Assembly (NCBI RefSeq): GCF_020829445.1
Contig: NZ_JAIVFV010000012.1
Span: forward strand, 1 to 64,000
DNA: 64,000 bases
Direction: 5' to 3'
DNA from: Nostoc sp. CHAB 5836
Lineage (GTDB): Bacteria > Cyanobacteriota > Cyanobacteriia > Cyanobacteriales > Nostocaceae
Shown: positions 45,619 to 54,400 of the stretch, piece by piece
Numbering within the stretch: position 1 is the first letter of the stretch
How the letters are laid out: each line of letters starts with the position of its first letter
The notes under the pieces: generated by a model
The model's input: the letters and a program-made list of their open reading frames with translations, nothing else
Database searches by the model: none
Told to the model about the DNA's origin: nothing
Position numbers and translations under genes: made by a program

Positions 45619-45726
45619 ATAGGAACTAATATTTAACTAGTTCCTATTGCTGATTGTTGGGAAGGTGTAGGGACAACCCTTGAGGGTTTTCCTGCATAAC
45701 GGGCATCTCTTGTAGATGCCCTTTTG
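45619..45726 (+). terminator. Hairpin series ending in an intrinsic terminator
   Basis: Three consecutive stems: ATAGGAACTA/TAGTTCCTAT (45619-45647), AACCCT/AGGGTT (45675-45688) and GGGCATCT/AGATGCCC (45701-45721), the last followed by TTTTG. Could be the end of the ligase transcript, or a short independent structured RNA in the 298-bp gap before the next gene. Confidence 0.6.
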
Positions 45727-45823
45727 TATATTTATTATTTTTCTTCGGTTCAGCACAATTTTGAAAATCTTGAATTAGACAGAATATTTAAAAAATTTGA
45801 TCTTTTATAAAGGAGCATAAAAC

Positions 45824-46342
45824 ATGAGTACTGAAATTCAACTAGGTCTTTGTAACCCGCCAGAACCTATTTACTTGCATGTGAAAAACGGAGAATTAAA
45901 CGGGGAATCCTACCTCTGGTATAACTACGATATCAATAATGATCAAACTATTCCTGTCCATAAAACAGGGCTAACTGGGTATATATCTGAACTGAAATTA
46001 AAAACGACGGAATTTAAGGGAAAGGACAACGTTAAGTTACACATAGTTGTGAGAGCAGATGAAATTTATGTTGTGAGGACTGGGATAGAAACTAACTTTG
46101 CTAAAACCTTCCTTTTAGCTGTATCATTAGTGCAGGATTTTTCCAAGCCTCTGATTATCGCTGCAATTTCTGGAAAAGAAAATGTGGTTTTTTGTCACCT
46201 CTACGACGCGGCGACTAAAACCCGGATTCGCTCTGAATGGAACAAAGATGCTGATTGGCTAGCAATTATTGATAGTGTTCAAGCTAAGTTGCAGACATCT
46301 AAAAATTCCCATATCGCCTCTGGTGAGCCAATAGTGTTTTGA
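45824..46342 (+). CDS. Hypothetical protein, 172 aa
   Basis: Not recognised. Soluble, mixed beta-rich: EPIYLHVKNGELNGESYLWY, TGYISELKLKTTEFKGKDNV and KLHIVVRADEIYVVRTGIET suggest a small beta-barrel. The mild resemblance to OB-fold single-strand-binding domains is only an impression. Good ribosome site (AAAGGAG, 8 nt before ATG). The C-terminus is short and polar. Standalone gene after a terminator. Confidence 0.7.
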   Translation: MSTEIQLGLCNPPEPIYLHVKNGELNGESYLWYNYDINNDQTIPVHKTGLTGYISELKLKTTEFKGKDNVKLHIVVRADEIYVVRTGIETNFAKTFLLAVSLVQDFSKPLIIAAISGKENVVFCHLYDAATKTRIRSEWNKDADWLAIIDSVQAKLQTSKNSHIASGEPIVF

Positions 46343-46752
46343 AAAAATTGGTATAAGAGGATGTTTGAAAAGTATTGGGCGAATAGAATTCGCTACTACA
46401 CTAGCGTTGTCCACCTCCGTGGACTAAGAGAAAATCTTTAATTAAGTACGTTGGTGCGAAAAAAGTCAAGTATGTTGCGAAACGTAAATAAACGTGAGTT
46501 CGATGAACCTCTCCCTCCCAACCTCCCTCTGGGAAACGGAAAGGGAGGAGTAACGAAAAATTAAGCTTTTTACTCCCCTCTGTGCGTCGGAGAGGGGCTG
46601 GGGGAGAGGTCAAACAAGACTTGTCGAACTCACGTTAACTTTAATTGCGCCAACCTACTTAGCATTCAAGACTAGGATAACCCTTATGGTGTAAGCTCTC
46701 GGTAAAATGGGTGTGTCGGTAACGAAAAAAAGACGCCTCACTAACCAACCTT
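46343..46752. other. Intergenic: partial Rep-C and rearranged Rep-A
   Basis: 410 bp. AGAGGATGTTTGAAAAGT at 46356-46373 is a solo Rep-C end; the rearranged Rep-A (46443-46663) follows, then a short promoter-like stretch before the Ycf51 gene. A 70-codon minus-strand ORF here is made of repeats and not a gene. Confidence 0.6.
46443..46663 (+). mobile_element. Rep-A copy 7, middle replaced by a palindromic element
   Basis: Outer ends TAAGTACGTTGGTGCGAAAA and TTTAATTGCGCCAACCTACTTA are Rep-A. Between them the usual TTTGTCA centre is replaced by 46492-46635, a 144-bp unit with its own inverted ends ACGTGAGTTCGA/TCGAACTCACGT and CTCTGTGCGTCGGAGAGG inside. Confidence 0.8.
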
Positions 46753-47274
46753 ATGCTCACAACAGCTAACTTTCTTCAGTACACCCAATGGTCAGGTATA
46801 GCCACCTTGGTATTTGCTGCCTTAACATTTTTGGCTTTTATTCTCAAATGGGGCATCCGCTTTCGGCTGGTGGGTACGACTGGCTTTATGCTGGTGCTGA
46901 CGGGTGGTTTATTTGCACTCTCAATAGTCCCCTTGAGTCGGACTGTGATTCCAGGAGCAGCCAAGTACACTCTAGTTTATGACAATGGCTCAACACAAGC
47001 GGTTATCACCACATCACCCCAAATTACACCCACACAATTAGAAGCAACTTTACGTCAAGCAGCTAGTAATCTATTTTCTTATGGTCGTTCAGGTACACGG
47101 GAAGACGATAAGTTAACAGTTCGCGCCCGTACCATTATCCACCGGGAATCAGGGATTTCTGTACCAATTTACTTGGGTGAGGTCAAGCGATCGCTCATTT
47201 CTCATCAAAATTCCCCAATCACAGTCAAAATTTACACAGACAATTTCGCCCAATTGCCAAAACCCACCGCTTAA
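46753..47274 (+). CDS. ycf51: Ycf51-like membrane protein
   Basis: 173 aa. Two N-terminal transmembrane helices (SGIATLVFAALTFLAFILKW, LVGTTGFMLVLTGGLFALSI) then a soluble domain (TQAVITTSPQITPTQLEATL, RQAASNLFSYGRSG). Matches the Ycf51 family (DUF2518), found in cyanobacteria and in some red-lineage plastids. Function unknown, presumably thylakoid or envelope. Complete. Confidence 0.85.
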   Translation: MLTTANFLQYTQWSGIATLVFAALTFLAFILKWGIRFRLVGTTGFMLVLTGGLFALSIVPLSRTVIPGAAKYTLVYDNGSTQAVITTSPQITPTQLEATLRQAASNLFSYGRSGTREDDKLTVRARTIIHRESGISVPIYLGEVKRSLISHQNSPITVKIYTDNFAQLPKPTA

Positions 47275-47950
47275 GAAGCAGGGGAGAAGGGTACAGGTTA
47301 CAGGGTACATATTCTCCATAACCTCTCACGGATGCCTCTCCCCTAATCCCAATGCCTCATCTCAGAAGACAAAATAATTTACCTGTTATCAGGATGACAA
47401 AAATTATTTTGTATTTACTGATACAATAATGGTTATTTTTAGATTAAGATATTCACACTTTAGTGGTTTTAGTGTGGGAAAAAGCTAATCAGTCTGCTGG
47501 TAATTGGTACTGACAGTTGTCCTAATTACCGCTATTGACGTTTTCATAAGTCTTTGCAGCGAATAAATCAGTTGTAGGGGCATATGTTTTCATACCACGA
47601 CATATCTATGTATAGCTAGGGATTGCGTAAACTACCTACCACCATTTAACACATTATCAATTCTCTATTGCTTTGATTGAGAATCTGATAATGGTAATGT
47701 TAGTTAATTATACGGTTATTCAAAACTTTGATAGTTCGGAATTTCAGGCTGATGGGCATTATAGATTCAAGCAAAGTCGTAAAACTACTCAATAAGTCGG
47801 CAACAGGCTTTGTCTAGTTCATTGCTTGGCTCAAATCTAAATGAGCCGGATGTAAGGTTGGAGCCATTCTGAAAACAGCTTGGCAACAAGTATGCCTCGT
47901 CACCAGTCTATTTGATTAAGAAATATCAAGGTTTTGGCAAACTAGATTAT
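47275..47950. other. Long leader region, no gene seen
   Basis: About 675 bp upstream of the dehydrogenase operon. From 47400 on it is free of the dispersed repeats seen elsewhere. Small stems occur (GATTGAGAATC near 47678; GGCTCAAATCTAAATGAGCC near 47828). A structured 5' leader or small RNA is possible, but no known riboswitch was recognised. Confidence 0.4.
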
Positions 47951-49186
47951 ATGTCCAATAAATTTTCTACTCAACCTTCTTTGTCTACTCAAACCCCTAA
48001 TTTATTATTTACGCTCACAGTTGCCCCAGCAAAAGTAATTCGTGGTTCTGGGGTGTTGCAAGCCGCCGCCGCCGAGATTGCCTGTTTGGGAAGTCGTCCT
48101 TTAATTGTGGCAGGTGAAGCGACTCTCGCCATCAGCCGAAAAAATTTGCAACCAGTTTTAGAAACACAACAGTTACACACTGCCCAAGCTTCCTATGGTG
48201 CAGATTGCTGTGAAGGTAGCCTGAAATCTTTACAGAAAACGGCAAAAGAACATAAAGCTGATGTAATTATCGGTGTTGGTGGCGGCAAAGCCTTAGATAC
48301 AGCCAAATTACTCGCGCAGCAGTTACAGTTGCCAGTGGTGACAATTCCTAGTTCAGCAGCTACCTGCGCAGCTTGGAGTGCGTTGTCCAATGTTTATTCG
48401 GAAGATGGGGCGTTTCTCTACGACGTGGGGCTGTCTCGTTGTCCCGATTTACTGATACTCGATTATGACTTGATTAAAACCGCACCACAACGTACTTTAG
48501 TAGCTGGAATTGGTGATGCGATCGCTAAGTGGTATGAAGCCTCCGTTAGCAGTGGGCATTTGCAAGATACTTTAACTATTGCTGCGGTGCAACAAGCGCG
48601 AGTTTTGCGAGATATCCTCTTGCAAAAGTCAGTTGCCGCCCTGAAAGAACCAGGTAGTGAGGTTTGGCGCGAAGTTGTAGACGCCACTGTGTTACTAGCT
48701 GGGGTAGTTGGGGGACTTGGAGGGGCGCAGTGTCGCACAGTTGCAGCCCATGCCGTGCATAATGGTTTAACTCATATTTCCGGACATGGTAGTATTCATG
48801 GCGAAAAGGTTGCTTTTGGGATTTTGGTGCAACTGCGTTTAGAAGAAATGCTACAAGGTAATCAACTAGCAGCATCGGCACGACAACAGTTGTTAAAGTT
48901 CTACGCAGAAATTGGATTACCCCAAAAATTGAGTGATTTAGGATTGGGCAACATCACATTAGGCGAGTTGCAAACAGCCACTGAAATTGCTCTAGTTCCT
49001 AATTCTGACATCCATCGACTACCGTTTCAAGTCGCGCCAGAACAGTTGATGGCGGCAATGGTTTCCACCACTGCACCCATAGATAGTAGAGATACTACGG
49101 CAGTCGCCTCAAGGTCGGGAACCTCCCCACGGCGCAGCCTTACGAATCGAGTTTCGCCCAAGGGAATAAGTGACGAGGTTTTATGA
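47951..49186 (+). CDS. Iron-containing alcohol/glycerol dehydrogenase family protein
   Basis: 411 aa from ATG 47951 (MSNKFSTQPS); 13 codons further up are open. GldA-like fold: GVGGGKALDTAKLLAQQ (NAD loop), TIPSSAATCAAWS, and metal ligands in GDAIAKWYEA, AAHAVHNGLT and GHGSIHGEKVAFG. The oxidised polyol is unknown. The C-terminal 35 residues (ASRSGTSPRRSLTNRVSPKG) come from dispersed-repeat DNA and extend past the family domain. The stop overlaps the aminotransferase start (ATGA), so the two are translationally coupled. Confidence 0.88.
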   Translation: MSNKFSTQPSLSTQTPNLLFTLTVAPAKVIRGSGVLQAAAAEIACLGSRPLIVAGEATLAISRKNLQPVLETQQLHTAQASYGADCCEGSLKSLQKTAKEHKADVIIGVGGGKALDTAKLLAQQLQLPVVTIPSSAATCAAWSALSNVYSEDGAFLYDVGLSRCPDLLILDYDLIKTAPQRTLVAGIGDAIAKWYEASVSSGHLQDTLTIAAVQQARVLRDILLQKSVAALKEPGSEVWREVVDATVLLAGVVGGLGGAQCRTVAAHAVHNGLTHISGHGSIHGEKVAFGILVQLRLEEMLQGNQLAASARQQLLKFYAEIGLPQKLSDLGLGNITLGELQTATEIALVPNSDIHRLPFQVAPEQLMAAMVSTTAPIDSRDTTAVASRSGTSPRRSLTNRVSPKGISDEVL

Positions 49187-50415
49187 GTTTAAATTGGATT
49201 GTCCCAGCAGAACGTATACAAAAACTACCACCTTATGTATTTGCCCGTTTAGATGAACTGAAAGCTAAAGCACGGGAACAAGGGTTAGATTTAATTGATT
49301 TGGGTATGGGAAACCCCGATGGTGCAACGCCAGCACCAGTTGTAGAAGCAGCGATCGCAGCCTTGAAAGATCCTGCCAATCACGGTTATCCTCCCTTTGA
49401 GGGGACTGCTAGTTTCCGGCGGGCGATCGCCAACTGGTATCATCGCCGTTACGGTGTAGTTCTCGATCCTGATAGCGAAGCTTTACCCCTGTTGGGTTCT
49501 AAAGAAGGATTAACCCATTTAGCGATCGCCTACGTTAACCCAGGCGATTTAGTTCTGGTTCCTTCCCCAGCTTATCCCGCCCATTTTCGCGGCCCGGCGA
49601 TCGCTGGTGGGAAAATCCACAGCTTGATTCTCAAACCAGAAAATGACTGGTTAATCGATTTAGCTGCCATTCCTGACGAGGTTGCAAAACAAGCTAAAAT
49701 TCTCTATTTTAACTATCCCAGCAATCCCACTGCTGCCACCGCACCCCGCGAATTCTTTGAAGAAATCGTCGCCTTCGCCCGCAAATATGAAATTTTGCTA
49801 GTGCATGATTTGTGTTATGCCGAGTTAGCTTTTGATGGTTATCAACCCACTAGCTTATTAGAAATTCCTGGTGCGAAAGATATTGGTGTGGAATTTCACA
49901 CCTTATCTAAAACGTACAATATGGCTGGTTGGCGCGTTGGGTTTGTGGTGGGTAATCGCCATATAATTCAAGGTTTGCGGACGCTGAAAACTAACTTGGA
50001 TTACGGCATTTTTGCCGCATTACAAACAGCAGCCGAAACAGCTTTACAACTGCCAGATGTGTATTTGCACGAGGTACAGCAACGCTACCGTACCCGCCGC
50101 GATTTCCTGATTAACGGGTTAGGAGAGTTGGGTTGGGATATCCCCAAAACCAAGGCGACAATGTATCTTTGGGTGAAGTGTCCCGTTGGCGTTGGTTCCA
50201 CAGATTTTGCCCTGAACGTGTTGCAGCAAACAGGCGTTGTGGTTACTCCAGGTAATGCCTTTGGGGTTGCAGGTGAGGGTTATGTAAGAATCAGTTTGAT
50301 TGCCGATTGCGATCGCTTGGGTGAAGCCTTACATCGCTTCAAGCAAGCAGGTATCCGCTATCAACCTGAAGCTGTAGCCTCTACTTCCGAAGCGATCGCC
50401 GATCTCGTTAGTTGA
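49183..50415 (+). CDS. Class I/II aminotransferase (LL-DAP/aspartate aminotransferase-like)
   Basis: 410 aa PLP enzyme of fold type I. IDLGMGNPDGATPAPVVEAA, GSKEGLTHLAIAYVNPGDLV, YFNYPSNPTAATAP, VHDLCYAELAFDGY and the PLP-lysine motif TLSKTYNMAGWRVGF are complete, as is RISLIADCDRLGEAL. It resembles LL-diaminopimelate/alanine-type aminotransferases; the exact amino donor is not readable. The ATGA overlap with the upstream dehydrogenase suggests a pathway turning an alcohol or ketone into an amine. Confidence 0.9.
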   Translation: MSLNWIVPAERIQKLPPYVFARLDELKAKAREQGLDLIDLGMGNPDGATPAPVVEAAIAALKDPANHGYPPFEGTASFRRAIANWYHRRYGVVLDPDSEALPLLGSKEGLTHLAIAYVNPGDLVLVPSPAYPAHFRGPAIAGGKIHSLILKPENDWLIDLAAIPDEVAKQAKILYFNYPSNPTAATAPREFFEEIVAFARKYEILLVHDLCYAELAFDGYQPTSLLEIPGAKDIGVEFHTLSKTYNMAGWRVGFVVGNRHIIQGLRTLKTNLDYGIFAALQTAAETALQLPDVYLHEVQQRYRTRRDFLINGLGELGWDIPKTKATMYLWVKCPVGVGSTDFALNVLQQTGVVVTPGNAFGVAGEGYVRISLIADCDRLGEALHRFKQAGIRYQPEAVASTSEAIADLVS

Positions 50416-50499
50416 TCACAGGAAGGAAACCCAACATTAAATGACAAAATTATTGCTGATGATGTTTGATATCATGTAAAAAAGTAGATAGAGTTAAAA

Positions 50500-50784
50500 A
50501 TGATTGGTACTAATATTTACATCAGTCAAGAAACTCAAGAATCTCTAATTAAAGCTGCTGCTTTAAAAGAAATCTCTGTTGAAGAACTCGCTTCTTCTCT
50601 TTTGAGGGAAAGTATTCAAGAAAAATTTGGGCAAATTAGCTATTCTTCTGAGAAGCAAGGCAAATTTTCCATTAATCCTCTTGGAAAAATGCAACCCTAC
50701 GCTTATTTGGCAGATCCAAATGAACCCGTTATTTCTGCTGATGATTGGGAAATGAATCAGAATTTTGAAGTGAACGATTTGTGA
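50500..50784 (+). CDS. Antitoxin of a VapBC-type module
   Basis: 94 aa. N-terminal IYISQETQESLIKAAALKEI, followed by SVEELASSLLRESIQEK, suggests a ribbon-helix-helix DNA-binding domain; the C-terminal part (LGKMQPYAYLADPNEPVISA) is the extended toxin-binding tail. The stop TGA overlaps the GTG start of the following PIN-domain ORF (GTGA), the usual antitoxin-toxin coupling. The toxin is broken here, so this is probably now an orphan antitoxin. Confidence 0.75.
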   Translation: MIGTNIYISQETQESLIKAAALKEISVEELASSLLRESIQEKFGQISYSSEKQGKFSINPLGKMQPYAYLADPNEPVISADDWEMNQNFEVNDL

Positions 50785-50921
50785 TCATTCTTGATACTCA
50801 TATCTGGGTTTGGTGGAATCACAATGATTCAAAGTTGACTCCTCCCCACCGTGAAGCAATAAATAGGGAAAAGCCTTATGGTTTAGGTGTTTGCTCCATC
50901 AGTTTGTTAGAGGATGTTTGA
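50781..50921 (+). pseudogene. VapC-type PIN-domain toxin truncated by Rep-C
   Basis: GTG-initiated 46-codon ORF: VIILDTHIWVWWNHNDSKL, then TPPHREAINREKPYGLGVCS, ISLLE. It carries the first PIN catalytic Asp (LDTHIWVWW). After SISLL the sequence enters a Rep-C element at 50909, which supplies EDV and TGA. The remaining two thirds of the toxin, including the later acidic residues, is not found downstream of the repeats. An inactive toxin is expected. Confidence 0.85.
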
Positions 50922-51074
50922 AAAGTCCTCTTCTTGGTAGCAAAACTTTCTAGATCCCCCTAAATCCCCCGGTAAATTGGGGGACTTTGAAAGGTTTTGC
51001 CCCCCTTTTTAAGGGCGGTTGGGGGGATCAATAAGTGCCTAAAATCACAGCTAATCACTTTTCAAACAACCTCT
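50909..51074 (+). mobile_element. Rep-C MITE-like element, copy 2 (disrupts vapC)
   Basis: AGAGGATGTTTGAAAAGTCC to ACTTTTCAAACAACCTCT, 166 bp, with inner AGATCCCCCTAAATCCCCC and GGCGGTTGGGGGGATC. TA-type flanks (TTAGAGG and CCTCTAA). Inserted in the vapC reading frame. Directly abuts a Rep-D element. Confidence 0.88.
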
Positions 51075-51256
51075 AAGCTCGACTTTATCCATTTTTTGCC
51101 AACGCTCAACTTGACGCTGAAACCTCTGTGCTACGGTAGTTCTACTTTTTCGATTTCACCGATAATCAGTGACATGGAAAAAGTTTTTGCCAAAAAGCTA
51201 GGCTTTGGTCATATCAAGAGAGCCAAGTTCTTAATTTTGGATAAAGTCGAGCTAAG
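51075..51256. mobile_element. Rep-D MITE-like element, complete copy
   Basis: Inverted ends AAGCTCGACTTTATCC and GGATAAAGTCGAGCTAAG. It holds the block TGGAAAAAGTTTTTGCCAAA also present at 43-62. 182 bp; the match to 1-125 covers its right two thirds. Confidence 0.75.
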
Positions 51257-51407
51257 TACACAGTTTCGTAAATTCGTGACGAATTGAGGGTTTAAGTTTA
51301 AACGCATAGGCGCCTCGCCTTCCCGCAGGGTAGGGGCGCAGAGGTAAGCGCAGAGGAGCGCAAAGTTTTTTTGAATCGATTCGCTACGAACTTGAGGGTT
51401 AGCTGTA

Positions 51408-54400
51408 CTAAGGCAGGTTGCTACGACTATAAATTAGGTTTGCGATCGCTCGAACTAATTTAGCTGGTTCCACAGGTTTGGTGATATGCTGCCCAAATCC
51501 GGCGGCTATTGCCTGTTGGTAATCAACCTCACCAGCATAAGCGGTAAGAGCGATCGCTGGAATTTGCCCTCCAAGTTCTGGTAGCATGGCTCTAATTTGA
51601 CGCATCAGCATATAGCCGTCTACTTCCGGCATTCCAATGTCGCTTAACAGCAGATTTGGCTGGAACTGAGGCATAACTTGTAGTGCTTCCAGAGCCGATG
51701 CTGTCTGCATTACTTCAGCGCCAGACTGCTCTAAAATGAAGGCAATCAACTCTCTCGTATCACGCTCATCATCCACAAGCAGAATTTTTACCCCACTTAG
51801 ATTGGGTAAATCATCAGGTGGTCTATGAGTCTGGTGGCTATCTGGATGAATCTTGATTATCGGTAGCATGACTGTAAAAGTTGCTCCCTGTTCTTCACCC
51901 AAACTTTCTGCCTTAACTGTGCCACCATGTAGCTCGACAATATGACGAACAATCGCTAATCCTAAGCCCAGTCCCCCAAATTTTCTGGTAGTTGCGCCAT
52001 CAGCTTGTCGAAAGTAGTCAAAGACGAATGGTAAAAAGTCAGGACTAATTCCCTTGCCTGTATCACGGACTCGAAGTTGAGCCTGAGAACCAACTGACTG
52101 TAAGCTGATTTCTACCTGTCCACCTTCGGGTGTAAACTTAATAGCATTTGAAAGTAAATTCCAAATAACTTGCTGCAAGCGACCGGAATCACCGGTTACT
52201 AAAAATTTGGAGTCGCAGCTTTGGTGCGCAACTTGAATTTGGGATTTGAAATTGTCAGCTTGCTTGTTAAAATCGATCGATTCTGAATTTCTGTGAGAAT
52301 CTTCTAATCCAATATCCTTCGACTGAGCGTTCGCGTAGCGTTCCGCAGGAAAGTCTAAAATCGTAAATCGCAAATTGATCGATTTGGCTTCAGCAGCTAG
52401 ACGTACAGTTTCTATTGCTGCGGCGATCGCAGTTGTCAGATTCACAGGAGCAATATTCAGGCTGAGTTTACCTTGCAAAATGCGAGAGACATCCAGCAAA
52501 TCTTCAATGAGTTGGGTTTGAAGTTTGGCATTGCGCTCAATGGTTTCGAGAGCGCGAGCGGTGGTTGCTTGATCATACTTTTTAGTTTGCAGTAACTTTG
52601 ACCATCCCAAAATGGGGTTTAGCGGTGTGCGAAGTTCGTGGGAAAGAACTGCCAAAAATTCATCTTTGACCCGGTTAGCTTGAACTAATTGCTCTTTTTG
52701 CTGCTGTAACGAAGTCATCAACTGGGTGCGTTCCAAAGCAACCGCCACCTGATCGGAAGTTGCTTGTAATAGAGCAATTTCCCCAGAAGTGAAGTGGGTA
52801 CGGGTGCGACTGGCAAAGGAGAGGACACCAAGCAGCTTTCCCTGAGCAATTAATGGTTGACCTGCATAGGCTGTGATTCCCAAAGCATGGAGGATGTAAG
52901 CATTTGGATCCTTAGAGTCGGGCACATTGTTGACGACGAGTTGACGGCGTTCTTGCGCCACTAGTCCGCACATCCCTTGATTAAATTCCAGATATTCAAT
53001 TGTTTGAAATATTTCATCAGTAATGCCGTTCCAACCTACTAACCGAAGTTTCTGCTTATTTTCGTGTGTCTCGATTAGATAGTGGAAGTAAAAGTGCAAA
53101 TCCATCTGCGCCGAGAGTTTGCTAAACAAGCTCTTCATCAGATCCAAGGGGCGCTCGGTTGAAAGCAAATCACTGGTTGTTTCAGAGAGCAGTTTCAGTC
53201 TTTCACTGCGCTCTTGCAAAGCTTGTTCAGCAAGCTGGCGTTCCCGAAGGGCGCGTTCGCGTTCGGTGATATCAATTGCAACCCCTCCTACCAAACATTG
53301 CCCAGACACATCTGCAATGGGAAACTTATAGACCAAAAACTCTCCCAATGTGCCATCTGTGCGTGAGGCAGACTCAATGCTTTCAACAACTTGATTCCTC
53401 TGGGCAACCATTCTAATGTTATCGAGGAAAGGTTGAGCGATTTGGGCTGGGTATAAGTCAAAAATGTTTTTATTAATCGCCTTATTTGTTGCTAAATCGA
53501 ATGTGTTCAGATAAGTTGGACTGAGATAAAGTACACGCCCGTCTGCATTGGTAATCCATGCTGCGGCGGGAATATTGTTCATAAAAGCTTGAAATTGCTC
53601 TTGACTCTGACTCAGGGCTTTTTTAGCTTGTTTGAGATCGCTAATATCGAGAATGAATGCGACTGATTTCTGCCGAGATTGTCCTAAAAGGGAGTAGCCA
53701 ACTACAACCGGGACAATGGAACCATCCTTGCGAATACATTCCTTTTCATAGGGAGTACAGGTTCCCTTGGCTGTGGCCTCGGCAATAGCCAGTTCATCTA
53801 AATATTGGTACTCATGGGGCGTGATATCAGCCCATCTTAATCTACCTGCTTGGATATCCTCCTGGGTGTAGCCGACAATTCGCAAGAACTCATCATTGGC
53901 TTCAGAGATGCTACCATCCACATCACCAAAGAGAATGCCAACTACATTGGCTTTGACAAAACTCCTGAGCCGCCCCTCACTTGCTTGAGCTGCCTCCTCT
54001 GCCTGCTTGCGTTTGCTGATATCTGTAGTGCTGCCAACTACGCGTATCGGTTTTCCATCAGTATCCCGCTCTACTACTATCCCCTGATCCAGCACGTAGA
54101 CGTACTGATGATCCTGGTTGCGAATGCGATACTCGGCAGCATAGCGATCGCCATTGACCAAAGCAACTGCTGCCTCCTCTTCTACACGTTGCAAATCCTC
54201 TGGATGAACAAGTTCACGCCACCAACTGCCAGTTGGTTGGGCAATATCGAGGGAATAGCCCAAAATTCGGGTTAACCCCTCGGTTCTTTCAACGCGATCC
54301 TGTTCTATGTTCCATTCATAGATGAGACAGTTAACCGCCGAGGCTGCTAACTCAAACCGCTCGTTAGCTAATCTTAGTCGCTCCTCCTTTTCCCGTAAAG

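Noticed and set aside
46401-46613. 70-codon minus-strand ORF
   Set aside because: It lies wholly in the rearranged Rep-A and its nested element; residues reflect repeat text.
47275-47950. Riboswitch in the long leader
   Set aside because: No known cobalamin, glutamine, TPP or SAM riboswitch core could be matched; only small unrelated stems.
50997-51287. 96-codon + strand ORF after vapC
   Set aside because: It runs across Rep-C and Rep-D; no PIN-like motif, so it is not the missing toxin part.
53850-54275. 141-codon open frame on the + strand inside the large kinase
   Set aside because: Antisense to PAS domains with clear coding constraint; no protein resemblance.
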